Assembly: GCA_934277375.1 (NCBI GenBank) | Contig: CAKQTZ010000004.1 | Location: forward strand, 124,001 to 188,000 | DNA: 64,000 bases | Direction of reading: 5' to 3' | Source of the DNA: an uncultured Coprococcus sp. | Lineage (GTDB): Bacteria; Bacillota; Clostridia; Lachnospirales; Lachnospiraceae | Part shown: one piece after another, positions 30,465-39,739 of the stretch | How the letters are laid out: the number at the start of each line of letters is the position of its first letter | Numbering within the stretch: position 1 is the first letter of the stretch | Notes under the pieces: generated by a model | Databases searched by the model: none | What the model was told of the DNA's origin: nothing | Seen by the model: only the letters and a program-made list of their open reading frames with translations | Position numbers and translations under genes: made by a program

Positions 30465-31088
30465 ATGAAGGTCTTAATGTTAAATGGAAGTGCAAAGCCA
30501 CAGGGAAATACATATCGTGCACTCTGTGAGGTCGGTGATCAGCTTAAGAAAGAAGGAATAGATTACGAGATATTCCAGATTGGAGCAGATCCGATAAGAG
30601 ATTGTATAGGGTGTGGCCAGTGTGGTACAAAGGGCTGCTGTATATTTGACGATGACAAGGTGAACGAATTTGTGTCAAAGGCAAAAGAGGCTGACGGATT
30701 CGTATTTGGATCGCCTGTATACTATGCTCATCCAAGCGGAAGAATATTATCATTCCTGGACAGGGCGTTTTATAGTGGCAAGAAAGCGTTTGAGTATAAG
30801 CCGGGCGCATCCGTGGCGGTGGCAAGACGTGGTGGTACATCCGCAACATTTGATGTACTGAACAAGTATTTTGGCATATCTCAGATGCCGGTAGCTGGAT
30901 CTACATATTGGAATCTTGTGCACGGACGTGTGCCTGGTGAGGCTGAGCAGGATGCGGAGGGCATGCAGACCATGAGGAATCTGGCAAAGAATATGGCCTG
31001 GATGATCAAATGTTTGGAGGCTGGCAAGGCAGCAGGCGTGGAACTTCCTGATACAGAAAGAGGCAATCAGACAAACTTTATAAGATAG
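30465..31088 (+). CDS. Flavodoxin-fold NAD(P)H-dependent oxidoreductase
   Basis: The 207-residue protein starts with MKVLMLNGSAKPQGNTY, the phosphate-binding loop of the FMN-reductase/flavodoxin-2 family, and has GSPVYYAHPSG contacting the flavin. It also has a cysteine cluster CIGCGQCGTKGCC (residues about 47-59) as in iron-sulfur-flavoprotein-like members. It would be a cytoplasmic FMN enzyme that reduces quinones, flavins or metals; the substrate is unknown. GGAGG precedes the ATG. It faces away from the LuxR gene. Confidence 0.85.
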   Translation: MKVLMLNGSAKPQGNTYRALCEVGDQLKKEGIDYEIFQIGADPIRDCIGCGQCGTKGCCIFDDDKVNEFVSKAKEADGFVFGSPVYYAHPSGRILSFLDRAFYSGKKAFEYKPGASVAVARRGGTSATFDVLNKYFGISQMPVAGSTYWNLVHGRVPGEAEQDAEGMQTMRNLAKNMAWMIKCLEAGKAAGVELPDTERGNQTNFIR

Positions 31089-31126
31089 TACGATGGACCA
31101 ATGTTCAACAGAAAAGGGGGAAGCTT

Positions 31127-33793
31127 ATGAACAGAAGATTTGTAGGAAAATTTGTGCTGCTGGCGGTGCTGCTTATGTGCGTGACAGTTTGCGGATTTTT
31201 GAGGGTGTCTGGTTATGCGGCGGATGTATCCACGTGTACCACATACTCTGGAAGCAATGTAGAGGATCAGGACTATAACATAGGGTCGTCACCGGTGAGG
31301 TCCTATCTGTCATATGACAATGGAACATATATGAGATTTCAGGCAGGTGCGGTTGCCGGCGGCTATCTTGTGGAATACTATGATTCCGATTTTAAACTGA
31401 CGTCAAGAAAAGTTGTCGCCAATGAACTAGATATATTTGGCGGTTTTTGTCAGGTTGGAAATTATTATTATGTGCTTTCCGGACAAAAAAACGAAGATGA
31501 ATCGGATTCCGTTGAAGTGTTCAGAGTCACAAAGTACAACAAGAACTGGGGTAAGCAGGGTTCCTGTGGGTTAAATGGTGCAAATACATATATTCCATTT
31601 GACGCGGGATCGGCGAGAATGGCGGTGTATGGCAATTATCTGCTTATCAGGACATGCCATAAGATGTACAGTCATCATCAGGCAAATGTGACGATTCAGG
31701 TGGATATGTCTTCTATGAAGATCGTGGACTCTTTTACATCTGTAATGAATGTGGATTACGGATATGTGAGCCATTCATTCAACCAGTTTATCCAGATGGA
31801 AAATGGATGCATAGTAGGAGTGGATCATGGAGATGCGAATCCGAGGTCTGTAGTGCTTGTAAAATACCCATCAGCGGTAAGTGCCAGTGGATTTAGGAAG
31901 TATGGATGTAAGGCGACTGATATCATTTCATTCAGCGGAGAAATCGGCGCAAACTATACCGGTGCAACGGTTGGAGCCTTTGAGATATCGAGCACATCCT
32001 ACCTCGTGGTAGGAAGCAGAGATATAGGATCTGATTCTTCGAGTGGCAGAAATATATATGTGGCAGGGGTGTCAAAGAGTACAGGAAATATAACTGTTAA
32101 TGAGATAACAAGTTACTCTTTAGGGTATACAGAAACACCGCATATGGTTAAGACGGGTGCTGACAGCTATATCCTGTTATGGCACAGAGACTCATCTGTA
32201 TATTATACCAGGATAAATGGTGATGGAAATCGTGTGGGAGATATATACAAGATGGCTGGAGATCTCTCGGATTGCGTTCCGGTTCTGGCCGGTGGCAAAC
32301 TGGTCTGGTATACATGGGATAATGAAAATATTTCATTTTATCAGATAAATGTCAGCAATCTCTCGTCAAACAGTGTGACCAAAAATGTGTATGGACATTC
32401 ATTTGTCAGGAAATCATTTGATGCGGGAACGGGAAAGGTCACTCTCCGTTGCAGCAAATGTGGAGAAGAGAAGGTTTTATATGCCATTACCTCATTTGAA
32501 ACATTCTGGAAGGGAATTTCTAATAATGGATTTTATTATCCATATTACGAATCCAGATATCAGAAGGGTGAAAGCCTTCCATTTTTAATAAACTATAGAT
32601 TTTCTGATGCATCCAAAGGCGCTGTGACGAACAGCGACATGACATATGAAATATCCAATAAGGATGTCATAAGTGTAAAGAGCAGTTATAATGGAAATGG
32701 CAAACTGATATTTGGAGAAGCGGGAGTTTCGACAGTTGTGATATACCCTTCATATAATCCGGATCTTAAGCAGTCCTATGTATTCAGGGTAGGAGCTGAT
32801 GGGGAGGCTTCTATAAATAACTGTAAGATAACGTTGTCAAAAAGCAGATATACGTATACCGGTCAGGAATGTAGACCGTCTGTTACTGTGACAAGCGGAG
32901 GACAGCTTCTTGAGCAGGGCACAGACTATACTGTAGGATATACGGACAATAAAGCAGCGGGAACTGCGCAGGTGAAAATAACGGGACTTGGTGTGTATGG
33001 AGGAAGCGTTGTCAGGACATTTGTGATAGAGAAGGCAGCCGATGACACAACAAATTCTGGAGACACAACAAAACCGGGGAACACAACGAAACCTGGAGAC
33101 ACGACGAAACCGGGAGACACAACAAAACCGGGGAACACAACGAAACCTGGAGACACAACGAAACCTGGAGACACGACGAAACCGGGAAACACAAGCAAAC
33201 CGGTGGCAAATATTACTGTGGGAAAAGCCACTATCATCTCTGCCACAAACGTGTCCGCGGGGGTTGCCCTTAAATGGAAGAAAGTGGCAGGCGCAACCGG
33301 ATATATAGTTTACAGACGCCAGGCTGGAACAAGTTCGTGGACCAGAGTGAGGACGATAGGCAATGCAAAGACAGTGATATATACCGATAAGGCAGTGAAA
33401 GGCCGACAGGGTAAGCGGTTTGTTTACAGGATAGTCACCTACAAGTCAAAAAATGGCAGAACACTTGCAAAGGCCGCGGGTAAGAGTGTGACCATCATAA
33501 GACTTGGCCAATCGAATGTAAGAGTGGCAAATATAAAAGGCAGAAAACTGAAGGCTGCGTGGACCAGAAAATCAGGAGTGACAGGCTGGCAGTTACAGTA
33601 TTCCTCAAACAGAGCGTTTGCAAAGGGAAAGACCAGACTTGTAACATGCAGTGCAAATACCGTGAGCAGGACGATCAGGTCACTTAAAAAGAATACAACC
33701 TACTATGTACGGCTTAGAAGCTATAACAGGTCAAATGGCAAAGTGACCAGTTCTGCGTGGGGCAAGGTTGCAAAGATTAAGATCGTGAAGTAA
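31127..33793 (+). CDS. Secreted surface protein with Ig-like and fibronectin type III domains
   Basis: This 888-residue protein has a signal peptide (LLAVLLMCVTVCGFLRV, cleavage near GYA-A, about residue 32). Residues 35-420 show repeated short beta strands, as in a propeller (for example SYILLWHRDSSVYYTRING). A cysteine pair RCSKCG near 445 is followed by a bacterial Ig-like region, then YTYTGQECRPSVTV around 585. A (T)TKPGD linker spans about 641-693, and two fibronectin type III-like domains end the chain (GVALKWKKVAGATGYIVYRR; WQLQYSSN). No sortase motif is visible, so it may be released or bound through the basic C-terminal domains (many Lys/Arg). It may contact glycans; unproven. Confidence 0.82.
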   Translation: MNRRFVGKFVLLAVLLMCVTVCGFLRVSGYAADVSTCTTYSGSNVEDQDYNIGSSPVRSYLSYDNGTYMRFQAGAVAGGYLVEYYDSDFKLTSRKVVANELDIFGGFCQVGNYYYVLSGQKNEDESDSVEVFRVTKYNKNWGKQGSCGLNGANTYIPFDAGSARMAVYGNYLLIRTCHKMYSHHQANVTIQVDMSSMKIVDSFTSVMNVDYGYVSHSFNQFIQMENGCIVGVDHGDANPRSVVLVKYPSAVSASGFRKYGCKATDIISFSGEIGANYTGATVGAFEISSTSYLVVGSRDIGSDSSSGRNIYVAGVSKSTGNITVNEITSYSLGYTETPHMVKTGADSYILLWHRDSSVYYTRINGDGNRVGDIYKMAGDLSDCVPVLAGGKLVWYTWDNENISFYQINVSNLSSNSVTKNVYGHSFVRKSFDAGTGKVTLRCSKCGEEKVLYAITSFETFWKGISNNGFYYPYYESRYQKGESLPFLINYRFSDASKGAVTNSDMTYEISNKDVISVKSSYNGNGKLIFGEAGVSTVVIYPSYNPDLKQSYVFRVGADGEASINNCKITLSKSRYTYTGQECRPSVTVTSGGQLLEQGTDYTVGYTDNKAAGTAQVKITGLGVYGGSVVRTFVIEKAADDTTNSGDTTKPGNTTKPGDTTKPGDTTKPGNTTKPGDTTKPGDTTKPGNTSKPVANITVGKATIISATNVSAGVALKWKKVAGATGYIVYRRQAGTSSWTRVRTIGNAKTVIYTDKAVKGRQGKRFVYRIVTYKSKNGRTLAKAAGKSVTIIRLGQSNVRVANIKGRKLKAAWTRKSGVTGWQLQYSSNRAFAKGKTRLVTCSANTVSRTIRSLKKNTTYYVRLRSYNRSNGKVTSSAWGKVAKIKIVK
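33058..33201 (+). repeat. 18-bp tandem repeat coding for a GDTTKP/GNTTKP linker
   Basis: Eight or so 18-bp units encode G(D/N)TTKP between the Ig-like and fibronectin parts of the secreted protein. Units differ mainly by GAC/AAC and by AAACCT/AAACCG. It is in frame throughout. Confidence 0.85.
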
Positions 33794-33798
33794 AAGCA

Positions 33799-34689
33799 TC
33801 ACAGTTCGTCATCGGTTTCTATATAGTCCGGTCTGTTGTTATTCATGGTCTCCTGACTGGAGAGCGTCCTCTGGCGCTTCTCCTGACGGTAGGCATTTGG
33901 CGACATGCCGGTGGTCTTGCGGAATATCTTGTGGAATGCCTCTGCGGACTGATAACCACATGAAAATGCAATACTCTCAACAGAAAGCTCAGATATGGTA
34001 AGCATATGCTGGGCTTTTGTTATGCGGAAATTCTGCAGGTACTTCACAGGGCTCATTCCGGTGTACTGTTTGAACAGATCCGAGAAATAGCTCCTGTTGA
34101 TGCCCACGTAATCTGACAGCTCCTCCACCTTCATCGGCATACTGTAGTGGTTCTGGATATATGATATTGCGTGGTTCACGTAGGCATTTCCCGATGGCGC
34201 CTCCAGTTTGTCCTTCTGTGCATTCGCGATGACGGACAGGGCGAGGTACAGCATGCCCATAAGTCTATAGTGGTCGGCATGATCAGATGTGTTGTGGGCG
34301 AGCATGTCGAATACATACTTTTTAAGTTTGTCGCCATCCTCACAGGTGAAGATTGGCTGGTTCTGGGTGAGCCCGATGCTGCTTAGTGTGTCGTGGGCGC
34401 ATCTGCCCGAGAAACCAAACCATACATAACGCCATGGATGGTGCTCGTCCGATATATATGTGGCAGGGGTATCAGGTTCAATCAAAAATCCCTGCCCTTT
34501 TTTCAAATGATAGTGGGCGCCTTTTACATAGAAGTCGCCCTCCCCCTCAAGAACAAAATGTATGAGGTAGAATGTCTTGACCGCTGGACCTGCCTTGTGC
34601 AGAGGCTCGGTTATCGAGTGACCGAACACGTTTAGGTAGAGGTCTGTGTCATTCTCCTGGGGGAATTCCATTACGATCTTGTTTTCCAT
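33799..34689 (-). CDS. AraC-family regulator next to the Leloir genes
   Basis: The 296-residue protein has an N-terminal cupin-like sensor (FYLIHFVLEGEGDFYVKG, about 40-60; HPWRYVWFGFSG, about 84-95) and a C-terminal AraC double helix-turn-helix (about 175-270: AFSCGYQSAEAFHKIFRKTTGMSPNAYRQ). This layout is common in regulators of alpha-galactoside and galactose use. It is divergent from galK across a 435-bp gap and is probably its activator. A 32-codon ORF lies just upstream on the same strand. Confidence 0.9.
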   Translation of the reverse strand: MENKIVMEFPQENDTDLYLNVFGHSITEPLHKAGPAVKTFYLIHFVLEGEGDFYVKGAHYHLKKGQGFLIEPDTPATYISDEHHPWRYVWFGFSGRCAHDTLSSIGLTQNQPIFTCEDGDKLKKYVFDMLAHNTSDHADHYRLMGMLYLALSVIANAQKDKLEAPSGNAYVNHAISYIQNHYSMPMKVEELSDYVGINRSYFSDLFKQYTGMSPVKYLQNFRITKAQHMLTISELSVESIAFSCGYQSAEAFHKIFRKTTGMSPNAYRQEKRQRTLSSQETMNNNRPDYIETDDEL

Positions 34690-34744
34690 TTTACAAACTC
34701 CGCAGTTTTCTTAATAAATTGACTTCCTAAATTGACATCAAAAA

Positions 34745-34843
34745 TTAGTCTGATAATCTTGAGGAGATTTCAGAAAAGTCTATATACAGATCTTCGTACT
34801 GTTCTAAATTCATGAGATCTGAACTTTTCTGTAATGCAGGCAT
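34745..34843 (-). CDS. Candidate 32-residue small protein upstream of the AraC gene
   Basis: On the minus strand AAAGG is ten bases before ATG 34843, and a TATAAT hexamer lies about 23 bases further up (34861-34866). The frame gives an acidic helical peptide (MPALQKSSDLMN at the start, SRLSD at the end), then TAA at 34747-34745. The stop is 55 bp before the AraC start, so it could be an upstream ORF in that transcript. I know no homologue. The coding claim rests only on signals and composition. Confidence 0.4.
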   Translation of the reverse strand: MPALQKSSDLMNLEQYEDLYIDFSEISSRLSD

Positions 34844-34866
34844 ATGAACACATCCTTTCATTATAA

Positions 34867-35124
34867 TATATAGGAGTATAACATACATGCAGCCAGATTA
34901 TCCATAAAATAATAAGTTACATCAGAAAAACAATCTAACAAATGGACATATATTTGCAACGCTATGCCATGTTCAAAATCTGTATATTGTTATAGAATTA
35001 TATTCACAAAGCAAGAAGCGCAACGATGTAGCGCAGAAAAAGCGCGCAATATGGACAACAAAAGAACGGACATTAAGAAAAATAACGAAAAACTATAAAA
35101 TGGAGAAAGGTGGAGTTACAGAAA
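34867..35124. other. Non-coding region upstream of galK
   Basis: This AT-rich stretch holds no convincing gene. Short GCGC-containing repeats occur at 35028-35048 (GCGCAACGATGTAGCGC is a loose stem). No consensus -35/-10 pair is evident for galK. This fits an activator-dependent promoter under the divergent AraC protein. Confidence 0.4.
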
Positions 35125-36414
35125 ATGAAGAAGATTGAAGAGTTAAAAAAGATGATATCAGGTGGAGAGTTCGATGAGAAGCTTGCACAGATTTACCTCG
35201 ATAAGGATATGATCCCATACAACAGGGAGAGATATGTAAAGGCACTCGACAAGTTTGCTGAGTTATTTGGAGAGCAGGAGGTTGCTATCTACAGTGCTCC
35301 TGGAAGAAGCGAGGTATGTGGAAACCACACAGACCATCAGAATGGACATGTACTTGCTACATCCATCAACCTTGATGCCATAGCAATTGTGGCACCTAGA
35401 GAGGATGGCGTGATCGAGCTTGTGTCAGATGACATGCCAAAGGAAACTATAAATGTAAATGATATCGAGCAGGATCCTGCACTTGAGGGAACAACAACAG
35501 CGCTTATCAAGGGTGTCGTTGCAGGAATCAGGGACTACGGATTCAAGGTAGGCGGTTTCACAGCATTTGTGACAAGCGATGTGCTCATGGGAGCTGGAAT
35601 GTCATCATCGGCAGCATTTGAGAGCCTTATAGGAACTATTCTCTCGGGTCTCTACAACGACATGAAGGTTTCATCAGTTGATGTGGCAAAGATAGGACAG
35701 TATGCAGAGAACGTTTATTTCGGCAAGCCATGTGGACTGATGGATCAGATGGCTTGTGCAGTCGGTGGACTTATATATATCGACTTCTTCGACAAGGCCA
35801 ATCCTGTCATCAAACAGGTCCCAGTTGACTTTGAAGCTCACCAGTACAGCCTGTGTATCGTTGACACCAAGGGTTCACATGCAGATCTCACAGACGACTA
35901 CGCAGCAATCCCAGCAGAGATGAAGCAGGTTGCAAATTACTTCGGAGAGGAGCTCCTCAGCAGAGTTTCAGAGGAGGACTTCATCAGCAAGGTTGGCGAG
36001 ATGAGAGCCAGCGGAAAGGTGAATGACAGAGCAGTCCTTCGTGCACTTCATTTCTACACAGAGCAGGACAGAGTTGCAGAGGGTGTTGCAGCGCTTGAGA
36101 ATCAGGAATTTGACCATTTCCTCGATGTTATAAAGAGAAGCGGAGATTCTTCATTCAAGCTTCTTCAGAACATATACAGCGCAAAGGATCCACTCACACA
36201 GAATGTATCAATAGCACTTGGCTTCTCAGAGAAGTTCATCGGCGAGGGTGGTGTGTGCAGAGTACACGGCGGTGGATTTGCCGGAACCATCCAGGCATTT
36301 GTCAAGAATGCGGCTGTTGCTGAGTACAAGAAGAACATCGAGTCGATCTTTGGAGAGGGTGCGTGCCACGTTCTCAAGGTAAGACCTTACGGCGGAATCA
36401 AGGTAGTTGAATAG
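35125..36414 (+). CDS. galK: Galactokinase
   Basis: GalK phosphorylates alpha-D-galactose with ATP, the first Leloir step. The 429-residue GHMP kinase has the galactokinase signature GRSEVCGNHTDHQNG (about residues 64-78), the ATP loop MGAGMSSSAAFESL and the C-terminal GGGFAGTIQAFV. ATG 35125 follows AGGTGGAG by nine bases; the GTG at 35110 is inside that site. Codon use is biased (AAG, ATC, CTC), unlike the ATA-rich neighbours upstream, suggesting high expression. galT follows, separated by a large inverted-repeat element that begins at the stop codon. Confidence 0.97.
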   Translation: MKKIEELKKMISGGEFDEKLAQIYLDKDMIPYNRERYVKALDKFAELFGEQEVAIYSAPGRSEVCGNHTDHQNGHVLATSINLDAIAIVAPREDGVIELVSDDMPKETINVNDIEQDPALEGTTTALIKGVVAGIRDYGFKVGGFTAFVTSDVLMGAGMSSSAAFESLIGTILSGLYNDMKVSSVDVAKIGQYAENVYFGKPCGLMDQMACAVGGLIYIDFFDKANPVIKQVPVDFEAHQYSLCIVDTKGSHADLTDDYAAIPAEMKQVANYFGEELLSRVSEEDFISKVGEMRASGKVNDRAVLRALHFYTEQDRVAEGVAALENQEFDHFLDVIKRSGDSSFKLLQNIYSAKDPLTQNVSIALGFSEKFIGEGGVCRVHGGGFAGTIQAFVKNAAVAEYKKNIESIFGEGACHVLKVRPYGGIKVVE

Positions 36415-36615
36415 ATATTTGCGAAACATGACAGTGTATAGTGTTTGAGGCAATTTAACATACCAATCAGGGGTCGTTTCCACTTAACTCAGCCTGCAGC
36501 GGTACTAAGGCGTCGCCTTATGGCGCCACCTAAGGACCGGCGGCCTCGTATTCCCCTGATTTGGTAATGTTAAATTACCTCAAACATAATACAGGTTTAT
36601 GGGTTTCGCAAATAT
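36415..36615. repeat. 201-bp MITE-like inverted-repeat element between galK and galT
   Basis: The left arm (36415-36473, starting ATATTTGCGAAAC) and right arm (36553-36615, ending GTTTCGCAAATAT) are imperfect inverted repeats of about 60 bp sharing blocks such as GTTTGAGG and AATTTAACAT. The 79-bp centre is GC-rich with its own palindromes (AAGGCGTCGCCTT at 36507-36519, TGGCGCCA). There is no open frame. A 17-bp part of the centre recurs at 227-243. In RNA it would fold as one long hairpin within the galK-galT transcript. Confidence 0.8.
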
Positions 36616-36661
36616 CTGTGCGAGAAAAATATAAGGATATGTAGAAAGAAGGGTTACGATC

Positions 36662-38170
36662 ATGATAGATACAAACATCAAGCAGCTCGTTGAGTATGGA
36701 ATTGCAAATGAGCTGATAGAGGAAGAGGACAGAATATACACGACCAACACCATCCTCGAGATGCTGAAGAAGGACAGCTATGAGGAACCGGGTGAGGTGC
36801 CGGCTATAGATACACCGGAAAAACTTGAGGAGTGTCTCAAGGGAATTCTGGATTACGCAGTTGAGAATGGACTTATCGCAGAGGATTCAGTTGTCCTCAG
36901 AGATTTGTTCGACACGAAGATCATGAATGCGCTGGTTCCAAAGCCAAGCCAGATCATAAAGACATTCAGAGAGAAGTATGCAAAGTCCCCAGAGGAGGCT
37001 ACAGACTTCTATTACAAGCTCAGCAGAGCTACAGATTACATCAGAACATACAGAGTTGCAAGGGACATCAAGTGGGTAAAGCCTACAGAGTATGGCGATA
37101 TCGACATAACTATCAACCTCTCAAAGCCTGAGAAGGATCCGAAGATGATCGCCCTTGCCAAGACCATGTCACAGTCATCATATCCGAAGTGCCAGCTGTG
37201 TATGGAGAACGAGGGATATGCCGGAAGAATAAATCATCCTGCAAGGGAGAATCACAGAATCATCCCTATAGAGGTAAATGGCAGCAAGTGGGGATTCCAG
37301 TATTCTCCATATGTATACTACAATGAGCACTGTATCGTGTTCAACGGACAGCACATCCCTATGAAGATAGAGAAGGCTACATTCCAGAAGCTTTTCTCAT
37401 TTGTCGGACAGTTCCCTCACTACTTCTTGGGATCAAATGCAGACCTTCCTATAGTAGGTGGTTCGATCCTCACACACGATCACTTCCAGGGCGGCCGTTA
37501 TACATTTGCCATGACAAAGGCATCTGTTGAGACAAAGGTTACATTTGCAGGATATGAGGACGTGGAAGCAGGAATCGTAAAATGGCCGATGTCTGTCATC
37601 AGACTAGACTGTGAGAATCCAGACAGGATCATAGATCTTGCAGATAAGATCCTCGGTGCGTGGAGAGGATACACAGATGAGGCTGCTTACATATTTGCCG
37701 AGACAGACGGAGAGCCTCACAACACGATCACTCCTATCGCAAGAATGAGGGATGGCAAGTACGAGATGGACTTAGTTCTTCGTAACAACATCACCACAGA
37801 GGAGCATCCACTTGGACTCTACCATCCATGGGAGCAGTACCACAACATCAAGAAGGAGAACATCGGACTCATCGAGGTTATGGGACTTGCGGTTCTCCCG
37901 GCAAGACTCAAGGGCGAGATGGAGGAGCTTGCAGAGGTACTTGTGGCAGGTGGAGACATCAAGGCTCATGAGAATATCGCAAAGCATTACGACTGGGTAC
38001 AGACTTTCATAGGAAAGTACGACATAAATGCAGACAACGTACATAAGATTCTTCAGGATGAGATCGGCGATGTGTTCGCAAAGATCCTTGAGTGTGCAGG
38101 CGTTTATAAGCGAGATGAGACTGGCAAGGCTGCATTCCTCAAGTTTGTAGACTATGTGAATGCAAAATAA
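36662..38170 (+). CDS. galT: UDP-glucose-hexose-1-phosphate uridylyltransferase (class II GalT)
   Basis: GalT swaps UMP between UDP-glucose and galactose-1-phosphate. The 502-residue length and sequence fit the class II family of Firmicutes, not the shorter class I enzyme. Marks include SSYPKCQLCMENEGYAGR, HPARENHRIIP, and GGSILTHDHFQGGRYTFAM, which holds the His residues of the catalytic region. AAGAAGGG precedes the ATG. It shares the biased codon use of galK and galE. galE begins 247 bp further on with its own promoter. Confidence 0.96.
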   Translation: MIDTNIKQLVEYGIANELIEEEDRIYTTNTILEMLKKDSYEEPGEVPAIDTPEKLEECLKGILDYAVENGLIAEDSVVLRDLFDTKIMNALVPKPSQIIKTFREKYAKSPEEATDFYYKLSRATDYIRTYRVARDIKWVKPTEYGDIDITINLSKPEKDPKMIALAKTMSQSSYPKCQLCMENEGYAGRINHPARENHRIIPIEVNGSKWGFQYSPYVYYNEHCIVFNGQHIPMKIEKATFQKLFSFVGQFPHYFLGSNADLPIVGGSILTHDHFQGGRYTFAMTKASVETKVTFAGYEDVEAGIVKWPMSVIRLDCENPDRIIDLADKILGAWRGYTDEAAYIFAETDGEPHNTITPIARMRDGKYEMDLVLRNNITTEEHPLGLYHPWEQYHNIKKENIGLIEVMGLAVLPARLKGEMEELAEVLVAGGDIKAHENIAKHYDWVQTFIGKYDINADNVHKILQDEIGDVFAKILECAGVYKRDETGKAAFLKFVDYVNAK

Positions 38171-38255
38171 TATAGAGTGTACTACAAGTGCAATAATATA
38201 TGTGTATTAATGGCAAACGTATTTTATAACTAATATTTATTAATGTTGCAATTTA

Positions 38256-38284
38256 TTGTGCATAACAGGATGCGGTGGTATAGT
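38256..38284 (+). promoter_or_regulatory. Predicted galE promoter
   Basis: TTGTGC (38256-38261), 17 bases and TATAGT (38279-38284) fit a sigma-70 promoter in the 247-bp galT-galE gap. Transcription would start near 38291 and give a leader of about 125 bases. Confidence 0.5.
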
Positions 38285-38320
38285 GTTGAAGTAAACATCA
38301 TTAAAAATGTTTATAAACTG

Positions 38321-38392
38321 GTGATCGACATTTGCCCAGAATAGGGGAAGAGCCAGATAGGCTCAACAGTTCGGCAGATGGTTATGAATCAC
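38321..38392 (+). ncRNA. Structured leader candidate upstream of galE
   Basis: Nested pairing is visible: GTGAT (38321-38325) with ATCAC (38388-38392), CATTTGCC (38329-38336) with GGCAGATG (38373-38380, one G-U), and the hairpin GAGCC-AGATA-GGCTC (38350-38364). An extra hairpin AAACAT/ATGTTT lies just upstream (38293-38312). I do not match it to any riboswitch class I know. It ends 9 bases before the AGGAGG of galE, so it could modulate translation. Confidence 0.4.
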
Positions 38393-38417
38393 AGTATCAT
38401 AAAGGAGGAAACATATT

Positions 38418-39434
38418 ATGAAGATTTTGGTAACAGGCGGAGCAGGTTATATAGGAAGTCATACATGCGTAGAACTACTGAATGCAGGCTATGAGGTAGT
38501 CATTCTCGACAATCTTTACAATGCCAGCGAGAAGGCGGTCGACAGAATCAAGGAGATCACAGGAAAGGATCTCACATTCTACAAGGCAGATATCCTTGAC
38601 AAGGAAGCTATGGACAAGATATTTGCAGATGAGAAGCCTGACTGTGTAATACATTTTGCGGGTCTCAAGGCAGTTGGCGAGTCAGTTGTAAAGCCACTTG
38701 AGTACTATCAGAACAATATCACAGGAACACTTAACCTGTGCGAGGTTATGAGAAAGAACGGATGCAAGAACATCATCTTCTCATCATCAGCTACAGTATA
38801 CGGCAATCCTGCATTTATCCCTATCACAGAGGAGTGTCCAAAGGGAACACCTACAAATCCATATGGCTGGACAAAGTGGATGATCGAGCAGATCCTCACA
38901 GACCTCCACACAGCAGATCCAGAGTGGAATGTTATCCTTCTCCGTTACTTCAACCCAATCGGAGCTCATAAGAGCGGACTTATCGGAGAGGATCCAAAGG
39001 GAATCCCTAACAACCTTCTTCCATATGTTGCTCAGGTTGCCATCGGCAAACTTCAGAGCGTTGGAGTATTTGGTGATGATTACGATACACCGGACGGAAC
39101 AGGTGTGAGAGATTACATCCACGTAGTAGACCTTGCAGTTGGACATGTAAAGGCTATCAACAAGATCAAGGAGAATCCGGGAGTTAAGGTATACAACCTC
39201 GGAACAGGAAATGGTTACAGTGTCCTTGATGTTATCAAGGCGTTCAGCAAGGCATGTGGACATGATGTTCCATACGTTATCAAGGACAGACGTCCTGGTG
39301 ACATCGCAACATGCTACTCAGATGCTTCACTTGCCAAGAAGGAGCTTGGCTGGGAGGCTCAGTACGGAATCGACGAGATGTGTGCTGACTCATGGAAGTG
39401 GCAGTCGATGAATCCAAATGGATACAATGACTAG
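38418..39434 (+). CDS. galE: UDP-glucose 4-epimerase
   Basis: GalE interconverts UDP-glucose and UDP-galactose, closing the Leloir pathway and supplying UDP-galactose for glycans. The 338-residue SDR protein has the NAD loop VTGGAGYIGSHT, the catalytic region SSSATVYG and the YGWTK (Tyr-x-x-x-Lys) pair, and DYIHVVDLAVGH. AAAGGAGG is upstream. Its product feeds glf, about 8 kb downstream. The codon bias suggests high expression. A terminator follows at 39492. Confidence 0.97.
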   Translation: MKILVTGGAGYIGSHTCVELLNAGYEVVILDNLYNASEKAVDRIKEITGKDLTFYKADILDKEAMDKIFADEKPDCVIHFAGLKAVGESVVKPLEYYQNNITGTLNLCEVMRKNGCKNIIFSSSATVYGNPAFIPITEECPKGTPTNPYGWTKWMIEQILTDLHTADPEWNVILLRYFNPIGAHKSGLIGEDPKGIPNNLLPYVAQVAIGKLQSVGVFGDDYDTPDGTGVRDYIHVVDLAVGHVKAINKIKENPGVKVYNLGTGNGYSVLDVIKAFSKACGHDVPYVIKDRRPGDIATCYSDASLAKKELGWEAQYGIDEMCADSWKWQSMNPNGYND

Positions 39435-39491
39435 TATAGAGTTATACATTGAATAGTTAAAATTTTCAAAAAAGAAGAATTATAAATAAGT

Positions 39492-39546
39492 AAAGCACTG
39501 GCACATACTAAGACATATACAGGTATGGTTGCCGGTGCTTTATTTT
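39492..39546 (+). terminator. Terminator after galE
   Basis: AAAGCACTGGCA pairs with TGCCGGTGCTTT around a 27-base loop region, followed by TATTTT. It separates the gal genes from the glycan cluster. Confidence 0.7.
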
Positions 39547-39739
39547 GGTATAGCAGTTCATACTATTGACTTTTTAAAAGAGAAGTTGTATAAGTAAGTA
39601 AACTACGCTTTCTGCGTTCTCTGTTAGTTATGCCCTTTTTTAGGAGGAAAACTGACGGAATGTGCAGTCAGATACAGGTGTTAGGGAATGCGACAGTATC
39701 CACATGTTGCAGATAAGATTAGATTCAGGTGTTTATTAT

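Noticed and set aside
33058..33201. Second short tandem repeat considered as CRISPR
   Set aside because: Contiguous coding units for a Thr-Lys-Pro-Gly linker.
39660..39716. 18-codon ORF with AGGAGG upstream at the glycan cluster start
   Set aside because: Spacing to the ribosome site is long (12 bases) and the frame is lost in the transferase leader; it may reflect start-site ambiguity only.
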